DNA from: Lachnospiraceae bacterium UBA3386
Lineage (GTDB): Bacteria > Bacillota > Clostridia > Lachnospirales > Lachnospiraceae
Direction: 5' to 3'
Assembly: GCA_002358875.1 (NCBI GenBank)
Contig: DEPS01000189.1
Coordinates: 13,120 to 19,913, forward strand
DNA: 6,794 bases
Shown here: positions 1-5,580 of the stretch, one piece after another
How positions within the stretch are numbered: position 1 is the stretch's first letter
How the letters are laid out: each line of letters begins with the position of its first letter
Program-made: the position numbers and the translations under genes
Notes under the pieces: generated by a model
What the model was told of the DNA's origin: nothing
Database searches by the model: none
What the model saw: only the letters and a program-made list of their open reading frames with translations

Positions 1-13
1 ATTGTCTCGCCAT
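1..13 (-). CDS. Possible start of a further minus-strand gene (partial, cut by window edge)
   Basis: After the stop of the coiled-coil gene, the minus strand reads an AAGGGGG ribosome-binding-like run (positions 26-32), then an ATG at 11-13 followed by Ala-Arg-Gln. The 12-nt spacing is longer than usual; a CTG at 19-21 would instead sit only 4 nt from the purine run. The gap to the preceding stop is about 50 bp, so it could be the next gene of the same transcript. Only four codons are visible, so no product can be named and the call may be wrong. Confidence 0.25.
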
Positions 14-36
14 GTAATCAGTTTTCCCCCTTGTCG

Positions 37-58
37 AGGTCTTTTGGATCCGGGACCT
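37..58. terminator. Weak hairpin after the coiled-coil gene
   Basis: A 5-bp inverted repeat, AGGTC (37-41) and GACCT (54-58), encloses a 12-nt loop containing GGATCC. It lies just past the stop of the 217-aa gene. On the minus strand no T-run follows, so it is unlikely to be a strong intrinsic terminator; at most it is a minor mRNA structure between that gene and a possible next gene. Confidence 0.15.
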
Positions 59-66
59 TTTATCAG

Positions 67-720
67 TCAGTGCATGCTAAGGAACAGGCTTAAAAGGCCG
101 ACGCCCTCGATGAGCTGGATCGCCAGTACGGCGATGAGCAGCCCGAAGGTCACTTTCCTGATGAGGGCCTGACCGGGATCAGGCTTTACGGATGCCTGCA
201 GGGCGTCCAGCTGCTCCTTAAGCTCCTGCGTCTGTTTTCCCAGCTCGGAGATCATGGAAGCCTGGATGTTTCTGTAGACCCTGACATTCTCCCTGTGATT
301 GAAATCATCGGATTCCTGCTTCAGGCGGGCTGCCTGATCCTGCGTTTTCTGCAGGCCGTCGAGGACTGCATCGCGCGCCTCTCCCGAGGAAGTGCTGACC
401 GAAGCGCTGACCGCGGCGGTGATCCCGTCCTGCAGCTGCTGCGTGTCCAGGGACTGTATGGCCGCCAGCCTCTCGGAAATGCGGTCATTGTTCTCCTGAA
501 GGATGCTGCGGATCTCATCCGCCTGACTGCGGTTCATGAACTGAAGCTTCTGTACCAGCTCGTTGTTGCGCTCATACAGGCTGCTCAGCTGCTCGATCAT
601 TTGAGTGTAGTCGCTGACCTCTTCCCTGAGCCGGAACGTCTGCGCCGCTTCCGCGGCTCCGTTGGCTCGGATCAGCTCATCGGGATTATCCAGATTCATG
701 ATCGGAATCGCGTTGCGCAT
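67..720 (-). CDS. Coiled-coil protein with C-terminal membrane anchor, function unknown
   Basis: I do not recognise this 217-aa protein. Residues about 30-175 are rich in Glu, Gln, Lys, Arg and Leu with heptad-like spacing, suggesting a long coiled coil, broken around 100-115 by an Ala/Ser/Thr/Val-rich patch. Residues about 190-214 (from KVTFGLLIAVLAIQL) form one hydrophobic segment at the extreme C-terminus, leaving only a few residues beyond it. There is no N-terminal signal peptide, so a tail-anchored topology with the coiled coil in the cytoplasm is the simplest reading. The ATG at 718-720 is supported by GGAGG (728-732) with 7-nt spacing; an ATG seven codons later has no comparable site. 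A sigma-A-like promoter lies immediately upstream, so it is probably transcribed separately from the glycosyltransferases. A role in membrane scaffolding or envelope assembly is only a guess. Confidence 0.85.
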   Translation of the reverse strand: MRNAIPIMNLDNPDELIRANGAAEAAQTFRLREEVSDYTQMIEQLSSLYERNNELVQKLQFMNRSQADEIRSILQENNDRISERLAAIQSLDTQQLQDGITAAVSASVSTSSGEARDAVLDGLQKTQDQAARLKQESDDFNHRENVRVYRNIQASMISELGKQTQELKEQLDALQASVKPDPGQALIRKVTFGLLIAVLAIQLIEGVGLLSLFLSMH

Positions 721-755
721 AAAAAAACCTCCGGAGTTTCACGCAAAAACTGCGG

Positions 756-783
756 ATAGTAAAATCACTTCCGCCAATGTCAA
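756..783 (-). promoter_or_regulatory. Sigma-A-type promoter for the coiled-coil gene
   Basis: On the minus strand a consensus -35 box TTGACA (778-783) is followed after 16 nt by TACTAT (756-761), four of six matches to TATAAT. Transcription would start near 749, giving a leader of about 30 nt that holds the GGAGG site. Position and spacing fit the downstream start codon well. Confidence 0.65.
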
Positions 784-900
784 TATCTTGTATTCTCTGT
801 CAGGGATTAAGCATATGATACCATCATAAGCCCGCATTGACAATTGAGAACATATGTCTTTCTCATTTTCAGACAATGTGTGCTGATTTTGGCAGATGGT

Positions 901-920
901 GCAGACAAATGCAGACAAAT
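901..920. repeat. Two tandem copies of a 10-bp unit
   Basis: The unit GCAGACAAAT occurs twice exactly, at 901-910 and 911-920, with a more distant GGCAGATGGT just before it. It lies next to the 22-bp tandem repeat. It could be slippage-generated or a binding site; nothing in the sequence decides. Confidence 0.8.
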
Positions 921-926
921 CGCCAT

Positions 927-970
927 AAAAATCAATCACGGGGACATAAAAAAACGATCACAGGGACATA
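927..970 (-). repeat. Two tandem copies of a 22-bp unit directly after the glycosyltransferase stop codon
   Basis: On the minus strand two 22-bp units (970-949 and 948-927) match at 19 of 22 positions. Each starts TATGTCCC, continues GTGAT and ends in a T-run. The first unit starts at the base right after the TGA stop of the 373-aa gene. The T-runs look terminator-like, but no stem precedes them. Two helical turns of spacing would suit a protein binding on one face of the DNA; a remnant of a dispersed element is equally possible. Confidence 0.75.
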
Positions 971-2092
971 TCAGAAGGCGGAAGCAGTCAGAATTTCGGC
1001 CAGTCTGTCCGCCTCACGGATAAGAATCCTGCAGATCTTCAGAAACCTGAAAGCCCTCCCGGGCAGAAAAATTTCTCTTTCCGCAAGATAAAGCGGGTAT
1101 ACCCGGCCGGCTTTTTCATCCATAGCCAGAAAAGAAGCGTCGGAAATATTCTCCGCATAAACAGGTATCCCGCTGTCCAGCGCAAAGCGGCGCTCCCTTT
1201 CAAGAGCACAGAGAGTCCGACCTCTTTCACAGGCTGTTTTGTATGACTGCACGGCCTTTTCCTTCGCCTGCTTTATCTTCAGGCGGTCAGGCCCTGACGC
1301 ATGTCCGGCCCCGTGACCGTCTGACATTCCTTCCCGGAAAGCCCTCTTCTGTGCAGCCCGGACTTTTGTAAGAACAGGAAACAGTGAGGCTCTGACCAGT
1401 GCGGGAAGATTTTTATAAAAAACATAAATGCCGTTCCCGGCGGCAAGCTGAAGCCGGAAAAGAGACGGCCTTCGGGCAGTTTTTGCGGCCGGGTCCCTCC
1501 TTATCACCGCGTCAGCGGCATACACTGTTCTGTATCCGGAAAGGGCGGCGCGAAGACTAAGATCAAATGCCTCCAGGCCATCGTAATGCCTCTCGTCCAT
1601 CCAGCCGATCTCTTCGAGGACATCCATGCGGTAGAGGGCGCATCCGTCCGGGACCGCAAGCATCTCCCCGGAAGCTTTCCTCCCCCGGGCACGCTCAAAA
1701 GCAAAGCGGGGGACCGCACAGAAAATTCTATTCTGCTCCCCGTCAGAAAGGAGCGGAAACCGGTGAGTTTCCGGCATCCGCTCTGCAGCCATGATAAGGC
1801 GCCCGAGGCATTTTTTCCCCGGCTGCAGGTCAGGCCGGATCAAAAAAGCGTACTCTGTCCTGACCAGCCTCAGACCGGCATTGACCGCATGAGCATATCC
1901 CGTATGCGCCGTGAGCGAAAGGAGCGTGACATGCGGCCACCTGCTGCGGACCATCTGAGCAGTCCCGTCCACGGAACCGTCGTCGACGACGATGATCTTC
2001 GGCACGCACTCCGCTGCAGTCAGAGCCTGAAGGCATCTGTGAAGGGAAGATCTGCAGTTTCTGACAGGTACGACCGCGGTAACTTTTTTCAT
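971..2092 (-). CDS. Family 2 glycosyltransferase (rhamnosyltransferase-like GT-A fold)
   Basis: This 373-aa protein is a GT2 enzyme, expected to transfer a sugar from a nucleotide donor to a growing surface glycan at the inner face of the membrane. The nucleotide-binding start is clear: VVPVRN (7-12) and VVDDGS (35-40). The DXD-like region reads FLIRPD (83-88), where relatives usually have NPD. The acceptor-side block DGCALYRMDVLEEIGWMDE (149-167) is typical of the family. The next block, LEAFDLSLRA (173-182), aligns with the usual ED-x-D-L-C motif but has Ala where the second acidic residue is expected. Residues about 200-373 are a basic, mostly helical-looking tail with no membrane segment. 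I chose the ATG at 2090-2092 because AAGGGGAG (2098-2105) sits 5 nt before it; a GTG at 2096-2098 would overlap that site. Specificity cannot be told. Confidence 0.85.
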   Translation of the reverse strand: MKKVTAVVPVRNCRSSLHRCLQALTAAECVPKIIVVDDGSVDGTAQMVRSRWPHVTLLSLTAHTGYAHAVNAGLRLVRTEYAFLIRPDLQPGKKCLGRLIMAAERMPETHRFPLLSDGEQNRIFCAVPRFAFERARGRKASGEMLAVPDGCALYRMDVLEEIGWMDERHYDGLEAFDLSLRAALSGYRTVYAADAVIRRDPAAKTARRPSLFRLQLAAGNGIYVFYKNLPALVRASLFPVLTKVRAAQKRAFREGMSDGHGAGHASGPDRLKIKQAKEKAVQSYKTACERGRTLCALERERRFALDSGIPVYAENISDASFLAMDEKAGRVYPLYLAEREIFLPGRAFRFLKICRILIREADRLAEILTASAF

Positions 2093-2097
2093 TTCCA

Positions 2098-2105
2098 CTC
2101 CCCTT
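2098..2105 (-). promoter_or_regulatory. Ribosome binding site deciding the start of the 373-aa glycosyltransferase
   Basis: AAGGGGAG on the minus strand ends 5 nt before the ATG at 2090-2092. The alternative GTG two codons upstream shares its first base with this site and so cannot be served by it. Confidence 0.7.
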
Positions 2106-2179
2106 GCAAAAGCGCACAGGCACGCAGGCAGTCCCGGATATTTTATGCGGTTACAGAACAGACGCAGGATACATTAAAT

Positions 2180-2203
2180 AACGGCAGACCGGCGGGCTGC
2201 GTT
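2180..2203 (-). terminator. Weak terminator-like hairpin between the 443-aa and 373-aa genes
   Basis: On the minus strand AACGCAG (2203-2197) pairs with CTGCCGTT (2187-2180) through seven base pairs with one bulged C and a GC-rich 9-nt loop. The following sequence is ATTTAATG, only partly T-rich. It sits 13 bases past the stop of the 443-aa gene. It may terminate partially or just protect the 3' end; read-through into the 373-aa gene is likely, since I see no convincing promoter in the 123-bp gap before it. Confidence 0.3.
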
Positions 2204-2215
2204 ACGAAAGTTCTT

Positions 2216-3547
2216 TCAGTTCCGGACGACTCTGCGCAGCGAAGGGTTCCATACGATGGTGTAGCCCATTTCGCGCACGCGGGCACAGAACTGCCTGCTC
2301 AGAGCCCCCAGGTCATCCCCTCTGTACATGACATGCCCCTCATAGGAGCAGCCGAAAGTCTCTTCGTACAGGCTGTAGAGCTCCTTACGGATCTTCATGC
2401 AGCGGACATCTACTGCCCAGGCATTCTGAACGGTCCTGGCAATAAGGCGCGGCCCTTCTTCAGCCTCGTCCCAGCCCTTAAAAAGGACATTTCCCCGCTC
2501 ATCCTGCATTCCGCCTATGATGCGGTGCTTTTCATCGAGCACCTTTCCCCCGACGACGCCGACCATCCGGCGGGCGGTAAAGATGTCCGGAAGATATTCG
2601 ATCTCCATGATCCCCGTCATGGCCGCGGGATGGACCACAGCCCGGATCCTGCGGGACTGAAAATAATCCGTCAGAGCCCTTTTCCTTGCGTCCAGAACCT
2701 CCGCGGAGAGATTTCCCCTGTGAAGGGAATGGCAGAGTACCTGAGGGATGTGATGGATCCCCGACTTGGGTGCACGCAGCACCAGGTCATATACAGGAGC
2801 ACATTCATAATCCTCACGGAACCTGAGCGCCAGAAACAGCGGGCGCCGGACAGCCAGCACACGCGACATATAATCCGTTGAATATAAATAATCAATGCTG
2901 AAATCAGGTTTGAAATAAGGATCTGTGTATTGTTTTCCCCTCGCCCCGCAGCGGTCTTCATCCGCATACAGAAGCTCAGCGTCGGTCTGCATGGCCGCGA
3001 GTGTCATTTCAAAGAGAGCATCCCTTGTCAGAAGGTCGCCGCACTCAAGGCGGATGACATAATCTCCGCCCGCCTGCGATACCGCCCTGTTGAAGGCTGC
3101 CGCAAGGCTGCTCCCGTCCGAAAAGTCCAGGTAGTGGAGACGGTCCTCCCTGTACCAGGCGATCACGTCGCGGACCTGGTCGGAAACTCCCCTGTCCAGA
3201 ATATAGAGCTCATACTGTCCGTAGGTCTGTTCAAGAACAGAGGTCAGCGTCGCGCGGAAAAGCCGAAGGTCGGGTTCCCTCACCGCCATAAAAATGGAAA
3301 AGAGCGGCGGCCGCGCGTCCTTTTGCAGAAAAAAGGACGACCCCAGTACCTGGGAGGGAGCTTCCCCTTCCCTGAGCCTTTCAGACACCGTCTGCTGCAT
3401 CCGAAGGACATCCTCCTTCGGCTCCTGATAGGCATAGGAGATCCTTCCCTTTCTGGCTGCGGCCCGTACGGCAGCGATGCGTATCTGCTCCGCGCTCTTT
3501 GCTCCGGCAGATGTTATTCTGTTTCGAAACTTACCGATCGGGGACAT
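2216..3547 (-). CDS. Degenerate, internally shortened two-domain GT2 glycosyltransferase
   Basis: This 443-aa protein belongs to the tandem GT2-GT2 group seen in clostridial surface polysaccharide loci. After an N-terminal extension (1-80), a GT-A domain spans about 83-275. It includes SIFMAVREPD (84-93), a YELYILDRG block (112-120) and the group hallmarks YADEDR (194-199) and DPYFKPDFSIDYLYS (209-223). Active-site motifs are eroded: the usual DHDD is ECGD (168-171), and the usual QDYDLLLR is PVYDLVLR (251-258). After the hinge (about 283-320), where a second domain would begin with a PxVSIIIP block, the sequence jumps to GVVGGKVLDEKHRIIGG (330-346), the rear half of a GT2 domain. It then ends before the usual C-terminal block. 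Start: ATG at 3545-3547 with AGAGGTG (3552-3558). A TTG 25 codons upstream lacks such a site. It may be an inactive or accessory enzyme, and its role is unknown. Confidence 0.8.
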   Translation of the reverse strand: MSPIGKFRNRITSAGAKSAEQIRIAAVRAAARKGRISYAYQEPKEDVLRMQQTVSERLREGEAPSQVLGSSFFLQKDARPPLFSIFMAVREPDLRLFRATLTSVLEQTYGQYELYILDRGVSDQVRDVIAWYREDRLHYLDFSDGSSLAAAFNRAVSQAGGDYVIRLECGDLLTRDALFEMTLAAMQTDAELLYADEDRCGARGKQYTDPYFKPDFSIDYLYSTDYMSRVLAVRRPLFLALRFREDYECAPVYDLVLRAPKSGIHHIPQVLCHSLHRGNLSAEVLDARKRALTDYFQSRRIRAVVHPAAMTGIMEIEYLPDIFTARRMVGVVGGKVLDEKHRIIGGMQDERGNVLFKGWDEAEEGPRLIARTVQNAWAVDVRCMKIRKELYSLYEETFGCSYEGHVMYRGDDLGALSRQFCARVREMGYTIVWNPSLRRVVRN

Positions 3548-3551
3548 GCGG

Positions 3552-3558
3552 CACCTCT
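3552..3558 (-). promoter_or_regulatory. Ribosome binding site deciding the start of the 443-aa glycosyltransferase
   Basis: AGAGGTG on the minus strand, 4 nt from the ATG at 3545-3547 (core AGAGG 6 nt away), is the only good site near the beginning of this frame. It favours this ATG over the upstream in-frame TTG at 3620-3622, which lies against the T-run of the hairpin. Confidence 0.7.
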
Positions 3559-3620
3559 TTTTCAGATTCGGAGAGAAACACCCGGGAACTGTAAACAGAC
3601 TGTCACTGTTTAGATCAGAC

Positions 3621-3669
3621 AAAAAAATCGATCATAACTGTTCAGAACCCGCCGGGTTCTGAACAGTTA
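3621..3669 (-). terminator. Perfect 16-bp hairpin with T-run: intrinsic terminator or attenuator
   Basis: Arms TAACTGTTCAGAACCC (3635-3650) and GGGTTCTGAACAGTTA (3654-3669) are exact reverse complements around a GCC loop. On the minus strand a run of seven T (3627-3621) follows, but 7 nt after the stem rather than directly. It lies 24 bp after the stop of the 510-aa gene and ahead of the 443-aa gene. It should end or reduce transcription from the 510-aa gene. The plus strand has no T-run after it, so it is not a bidirectional terminator. Confidence 0.7.
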
Positions 3670-3693
3670 ATATTGAACACAGTCTGCAGCCGC

Positions 3694-5226
3694 TCAGTCA
3701 TCGATCATGAGCGACGGCAGGAATCTCGCCTCTGCCGGATCCTGCGTCAGATATGGATGGTAGAAGGGATCTGCTCCGCCGGGAAGGGGATGGAAACGCC
3801 TGAGAGCTTCCAGCTCCAGAGGCCTGTTCTTTTCCCTCTGTTCGAGTGTTTCCAGATTTTCCTTGGAGATCGGATCATAATAGAACAGATACATATTGTT
3901 GCGCACAACATTGTAATAGCCTTTTTCATAGACCCGGCAGCAGAAATCGATATTCGTAAAGCAGTCCGGGAAATGCTCTTCGTCAAAGCCCCCGACCTCG
4001 CAGAATACATCCCTCCGGATCATGATACACGCACCCGATACAGCAAGGACATTGCGGACTCCCTTGTTGAAACCGTAATACCAGGTCTCGTCGTTTCGCC
4101 TGTACTGGAGCTTGTAAACGGGCCCGCCCGGAACGGAGATGATGCCGGCATGCTGTATGATGTTTGAACTGGGATAAAGAAGCTTCATCCCCACCGCCCC
4201 GACATAGGGAAGCTTGGCCTTTTCCGACAGGTGGGAGAGCCACCCCGTCTTCTGGACGACCACGTCGTCATGTAAAAACAGAAGCATCTCGCCGTTGGCC
4301 GCCGCCGCCCCCATGTTATTCATGCGCGCCATGTTAAAGGGCATATCCTGATATAAATATACGGCGGACATATCGCTGTCATTGATCTCATCCACAAGTG
4401 CCTGGGTCAGCTCCCGGTTTTCAGGGCTGCTCCCGTTGTCCACGATGATCAGCTCATAGGGAACGCTTACATGGTCCACGATAGAGGTCACGCAGCGGGC
4501 CAGGCCGTCGGGATTGTCCTTGCTGGGGATGATGATGCTGATCAGGCGGGTGGACGCGGACTCATGGCTGTAGCGGCCGGTCAGGGAATCACTGATCAGC
4601 CAGGCATCCCAGGCCTCCGGCTTTTTATCAGCATGAAAAAGGATCTCCGGAATGTGCCCGACCGGCATCTCCTCTTTTGTCCGCCTCGAAAAGCCTCCGT
4701 CTGCCTGGGCGATCTTGAGGCAGAGCTTTCCGTAGATCCAGGACCTGAGCGCCGTGTCCGGCTCAGACCGCCTGGCCTCCATCTCTTCCGCCTCATCCTC
4801 CTGGATCATCGATTCGGACTCAAACTGCTGAGCCGTGCGCCTTCCTGGATTGATCATGGCCAGCGCGGACGAGCGCAGGGCGAACACACTGCCGAAATAG
4901 AAGGTGGACAAAAATGTATCCGGCGACCACTCCGGCTTAAACCACGGGCTTATGTATTCACCTTCCGAGATCTGGTCCTCGTCGCCGTACACCAGGTTTA
5001 CCCTGGGATGGTCTGCAAAGTAAGCGCAGATCAGACGGACTGCATAATCTGTCAGCTCCCCGTCATCATCACAGGCGATCAGGATATCGGGCAGGCTCTC
5101 TCCCGACAGGATATGATTTTTAAGGTGGGAATAACGAACGACCTCAAAAGAGGCTTCCCCCGCAGGAGGCACCTCCAGTTTATCCCGATGCTGTAGAAAC
5201 CATTCGTGATACGTTTTTGCCTTCAT
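3694..5226 (-). CDS. Two-domain GT2 glycosyltransferase with incomplete first domain
   Basis: This 510-aa protein is from the tandem GT2-GT2 group that makes surface or cell-wall polysaccharides. It opens with YHEWFLQH (6-13), like the usual lead-in of the group. The nucleotide-binding front half of domain 1 is then missing: the sequence passes quickly to ILIACDDDGEL (48-58), VYGDEDQ (79-85) and SPWFKPEWSPD (93-103). An acidic insert (137-150) follows. Domain 2 looks complete: SIIIPSKDN (230-238), ELIIVDNGSS (258-267), LLFLHDDV (315-322), IIQHAGI (356-362), SGACIMIRRDVFCEVGGFDEE (397-417, strongly conserved type) and the C-terminal DPFYHPYL block (486-493). At the usual FNDVDFC motif it has FTNIDFC (423-429), so the expected catalytic Asp is Asn425. 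ATG at 5224-5226 has AAGGGAG (5235-5241) at 8 nt. Domain 2 is the likely active unit; donor and acceptor are unknown. Confidence 0.85.
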   Translation of the reverse strand: MKAKTYHEWFLQHRDKLEVPPAGEASFEVVRYSHLKNHILSGESLPDILIACDDDGELTDYAVRLICAYFADHPRVNLVYGDEDQISEGEYISPWFKPEWSPDTFLSTFYFGSVFALRSSALAMINPGRRTAQQFESESMIQEDEAEEMEARRSEPDTALRSWIYGKLCLKIAQADGGFSRRTKEEMPVGHIPEILFHADKKPEAWDAWLISDSLTGRYSHESASTRLISIIIPSKDNPDGLARCVTSIVDHVSVPYELIIVDNGSSPENRELTQALVDEINDSDMSAVYLYQDMPFNMARMNNMGAAAANGEMLLFLHDDVVVQKTGWLSHLSEKAKLPYVGAVGMKLLYPSSNIIQHAGIISVPGGPVYKLQYRRNDETWYYGFNKGVRNVLAVSGACIMIRRDVFCEVGGFDEEHFPDCFTNIDFCCRVYEKGYYNVVRNNMYLFYYDPISKENLETLEQREKNRPLELEALRRFHPLPGGADPFYHPYLTQDPAEARFLPSLMIDD

Positions 5227-5281
5227 GGCACTCTCTCCCTTAAGACCTTCAATATGCGCCCCTGACCGGCATGCTCTTTTC

Positions 5282-5307
5282 CCCCGCTGCGGCAGGCAGG
5301 CGCGGGG
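5282..5307 (-). promoter_or_regulatory. GC-rich hairpin in the leader of the 510-aa glycosyltransferase
   Basis: CCCCGC (5282-5287) pairs with GCGGGG (5302-5307) around a 14-nt loop containing repeated GGCAG. In the minus-strand transcript this would be a stable 6-bp GC stem about 55 nt before the start codon. No T-run follows, so it is not a terminator. I could not match the leader to a known riboswitch class by eye. Confidence 0.3.
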
Positions 5308-5401
5308 ACAGCCCGGGGCGTTTTCGCCATAGCGGTTTTCCCGGTGTTCTCATCGATGGCGGCCGGTCCATCATTTTCGACATCTCAATGCTGTATATAT
5401 T

Positions 5402-5430
5402 AGAGTAGCATTTTTTTCACTTTTTCACAA
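5402..5430 (-). promoter_or_regulatory. Probable promoter for the 510-aa glycosyltransferase
   Basis: On the minus strand TTGTGA (5425-5430) and TACTCT (5402-5407) are 17 nt apart, and TGC before the latter makes an extended -10. An overlapping TAATAT (5397-5402) is a better -10 but has no -35 box at the right distance. Start would be near 5395 or a little lower, giving a leader of about 165 nt. The A-rich stretches here are typical of upstream promoter DNA. Confidence 0.4.
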
Positions 5431-5465
5431 CGGATTTTCCCAAAAAGGGTATCCCCTAACCACTG

Positions 5466-5494
5466 TTGACATAATGCGGAAAACCCGATATATT
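5466..5494 (+). promoter_or_regulatory. pgcA: Strong sigma-A promoter for pgcA
   Basis: A consensus -35 box TTGACA (5466-5471) is followed by exactly 17 nt and TATATT (5489-5494), five of six matches to TATAAT. Transcription should begin near 5501, leaving a leader of about 155 nt before the pgcA start at 5657. The box pattern predicts high basal activity, which fits a central metabolic enzyme. Confidence 0.8.
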
Positions 5495-5518
5495 TTTATA
5501 TAGGAAAATTGCCGCATT
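5473..5518. repeat. Centred interrupted inverted repeat over the pgcA promoter (candidate operator)
   Basis: AATGCGG (5473-5479) and CCGCATT (5512-5518) are exact reverse complements. Inside them, AA/TT (5481-5482 with 5509-5510) and TATAT/ATATA (5489-5493 with 5498-5502) share the same centre at 5495.5. The repeat runs from the promoter spacer across the -10 box into the first transcribed bases. That is where a dimeric repressor would block transcription, but no regulator gene is in view. Confidence 0.5.
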
Positions 5519-5580
5519 CCGGCGTGTTTTTTCGTAAAAAGTACAGCATATTGCATGGTTTGCTGTATCCTGCGGAGCAC

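Larger units (their letters stand above)
721..970. other. Intergenic gap between the 373-aa glycosyltransferase and the coiled-coil gene
   Basis: This 250-bp gap is visibly more AT-rich than the flanking genes. It contains a 22-bp tandem repeat, a 10-bp tandem repeat and the promoter of the coiled-coil gene. A GTG-started 66-codon frame on the minus strand runs through it, but it has no ribosome binding site, begins within the tandem repeat and overlaps the promoter, so I do not call it a gene. Confidence 0.6.

Noticed and set aside
295..759. Plus-strand frame of 154 codons
   Set aside because: Antisense to the coiled-coil gene, which has a promoter and a good ribosome binding site on the minus strand. 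The hydrophobic look comes from reading the complement of Glu/Gln/Lys-rich codons.
739..939. Minus-strand 66-codon frame with GTG start
   Set aside because: It starts inside the 22-bp tandem repeat without a ribosome binding site, overlaps the promoter of the coiled-coil gene and has no recognisable features.
901..970. CRISPR array or inverted-repeat ends of an insertion sequence
   Set aside because: The repeats are directly tandem with no spacers, only two units each, and no transposase or cas gene is nearby.
2099..2215. Frameshifted continuation of the 443-aa glycosyltransferase
   Set aside because: The three minus-strand frames after the stop do not encode the missing DPYY-type C-terminal block, so a simple recent frameshift is not supported.
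1586..2881. Plus-strand open frame of 431 codons
   Set aside because: It lies antisense across the 373-aa and 443-aa glycosyltransferases, has no family-like motifs and no ribosome binding site that I could see. GC-rich coding DNA often leaves the opposite strand open.
2930..3613. Plus-strand frame of 227 codons
   Set aside because: Antisense to the well-supported 443-aa glycosyltransferase; composition is Arg/Pro-rich as in shadow frames.
3548..3622. 25-residue N-terminal extension of the 443-aa protein from a TTG start
   Set aside because: The TTG abuts the terminator T-run and lacks a ribosome binding site, whereas the ATG at 3545-3547 has AGAGGTG close by.
4471..5196. Plus-strand frame of 241 codons
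   Set aside because: Antisense to the 510-aa glycosyltransferase, with no domain motifs and no start signal.
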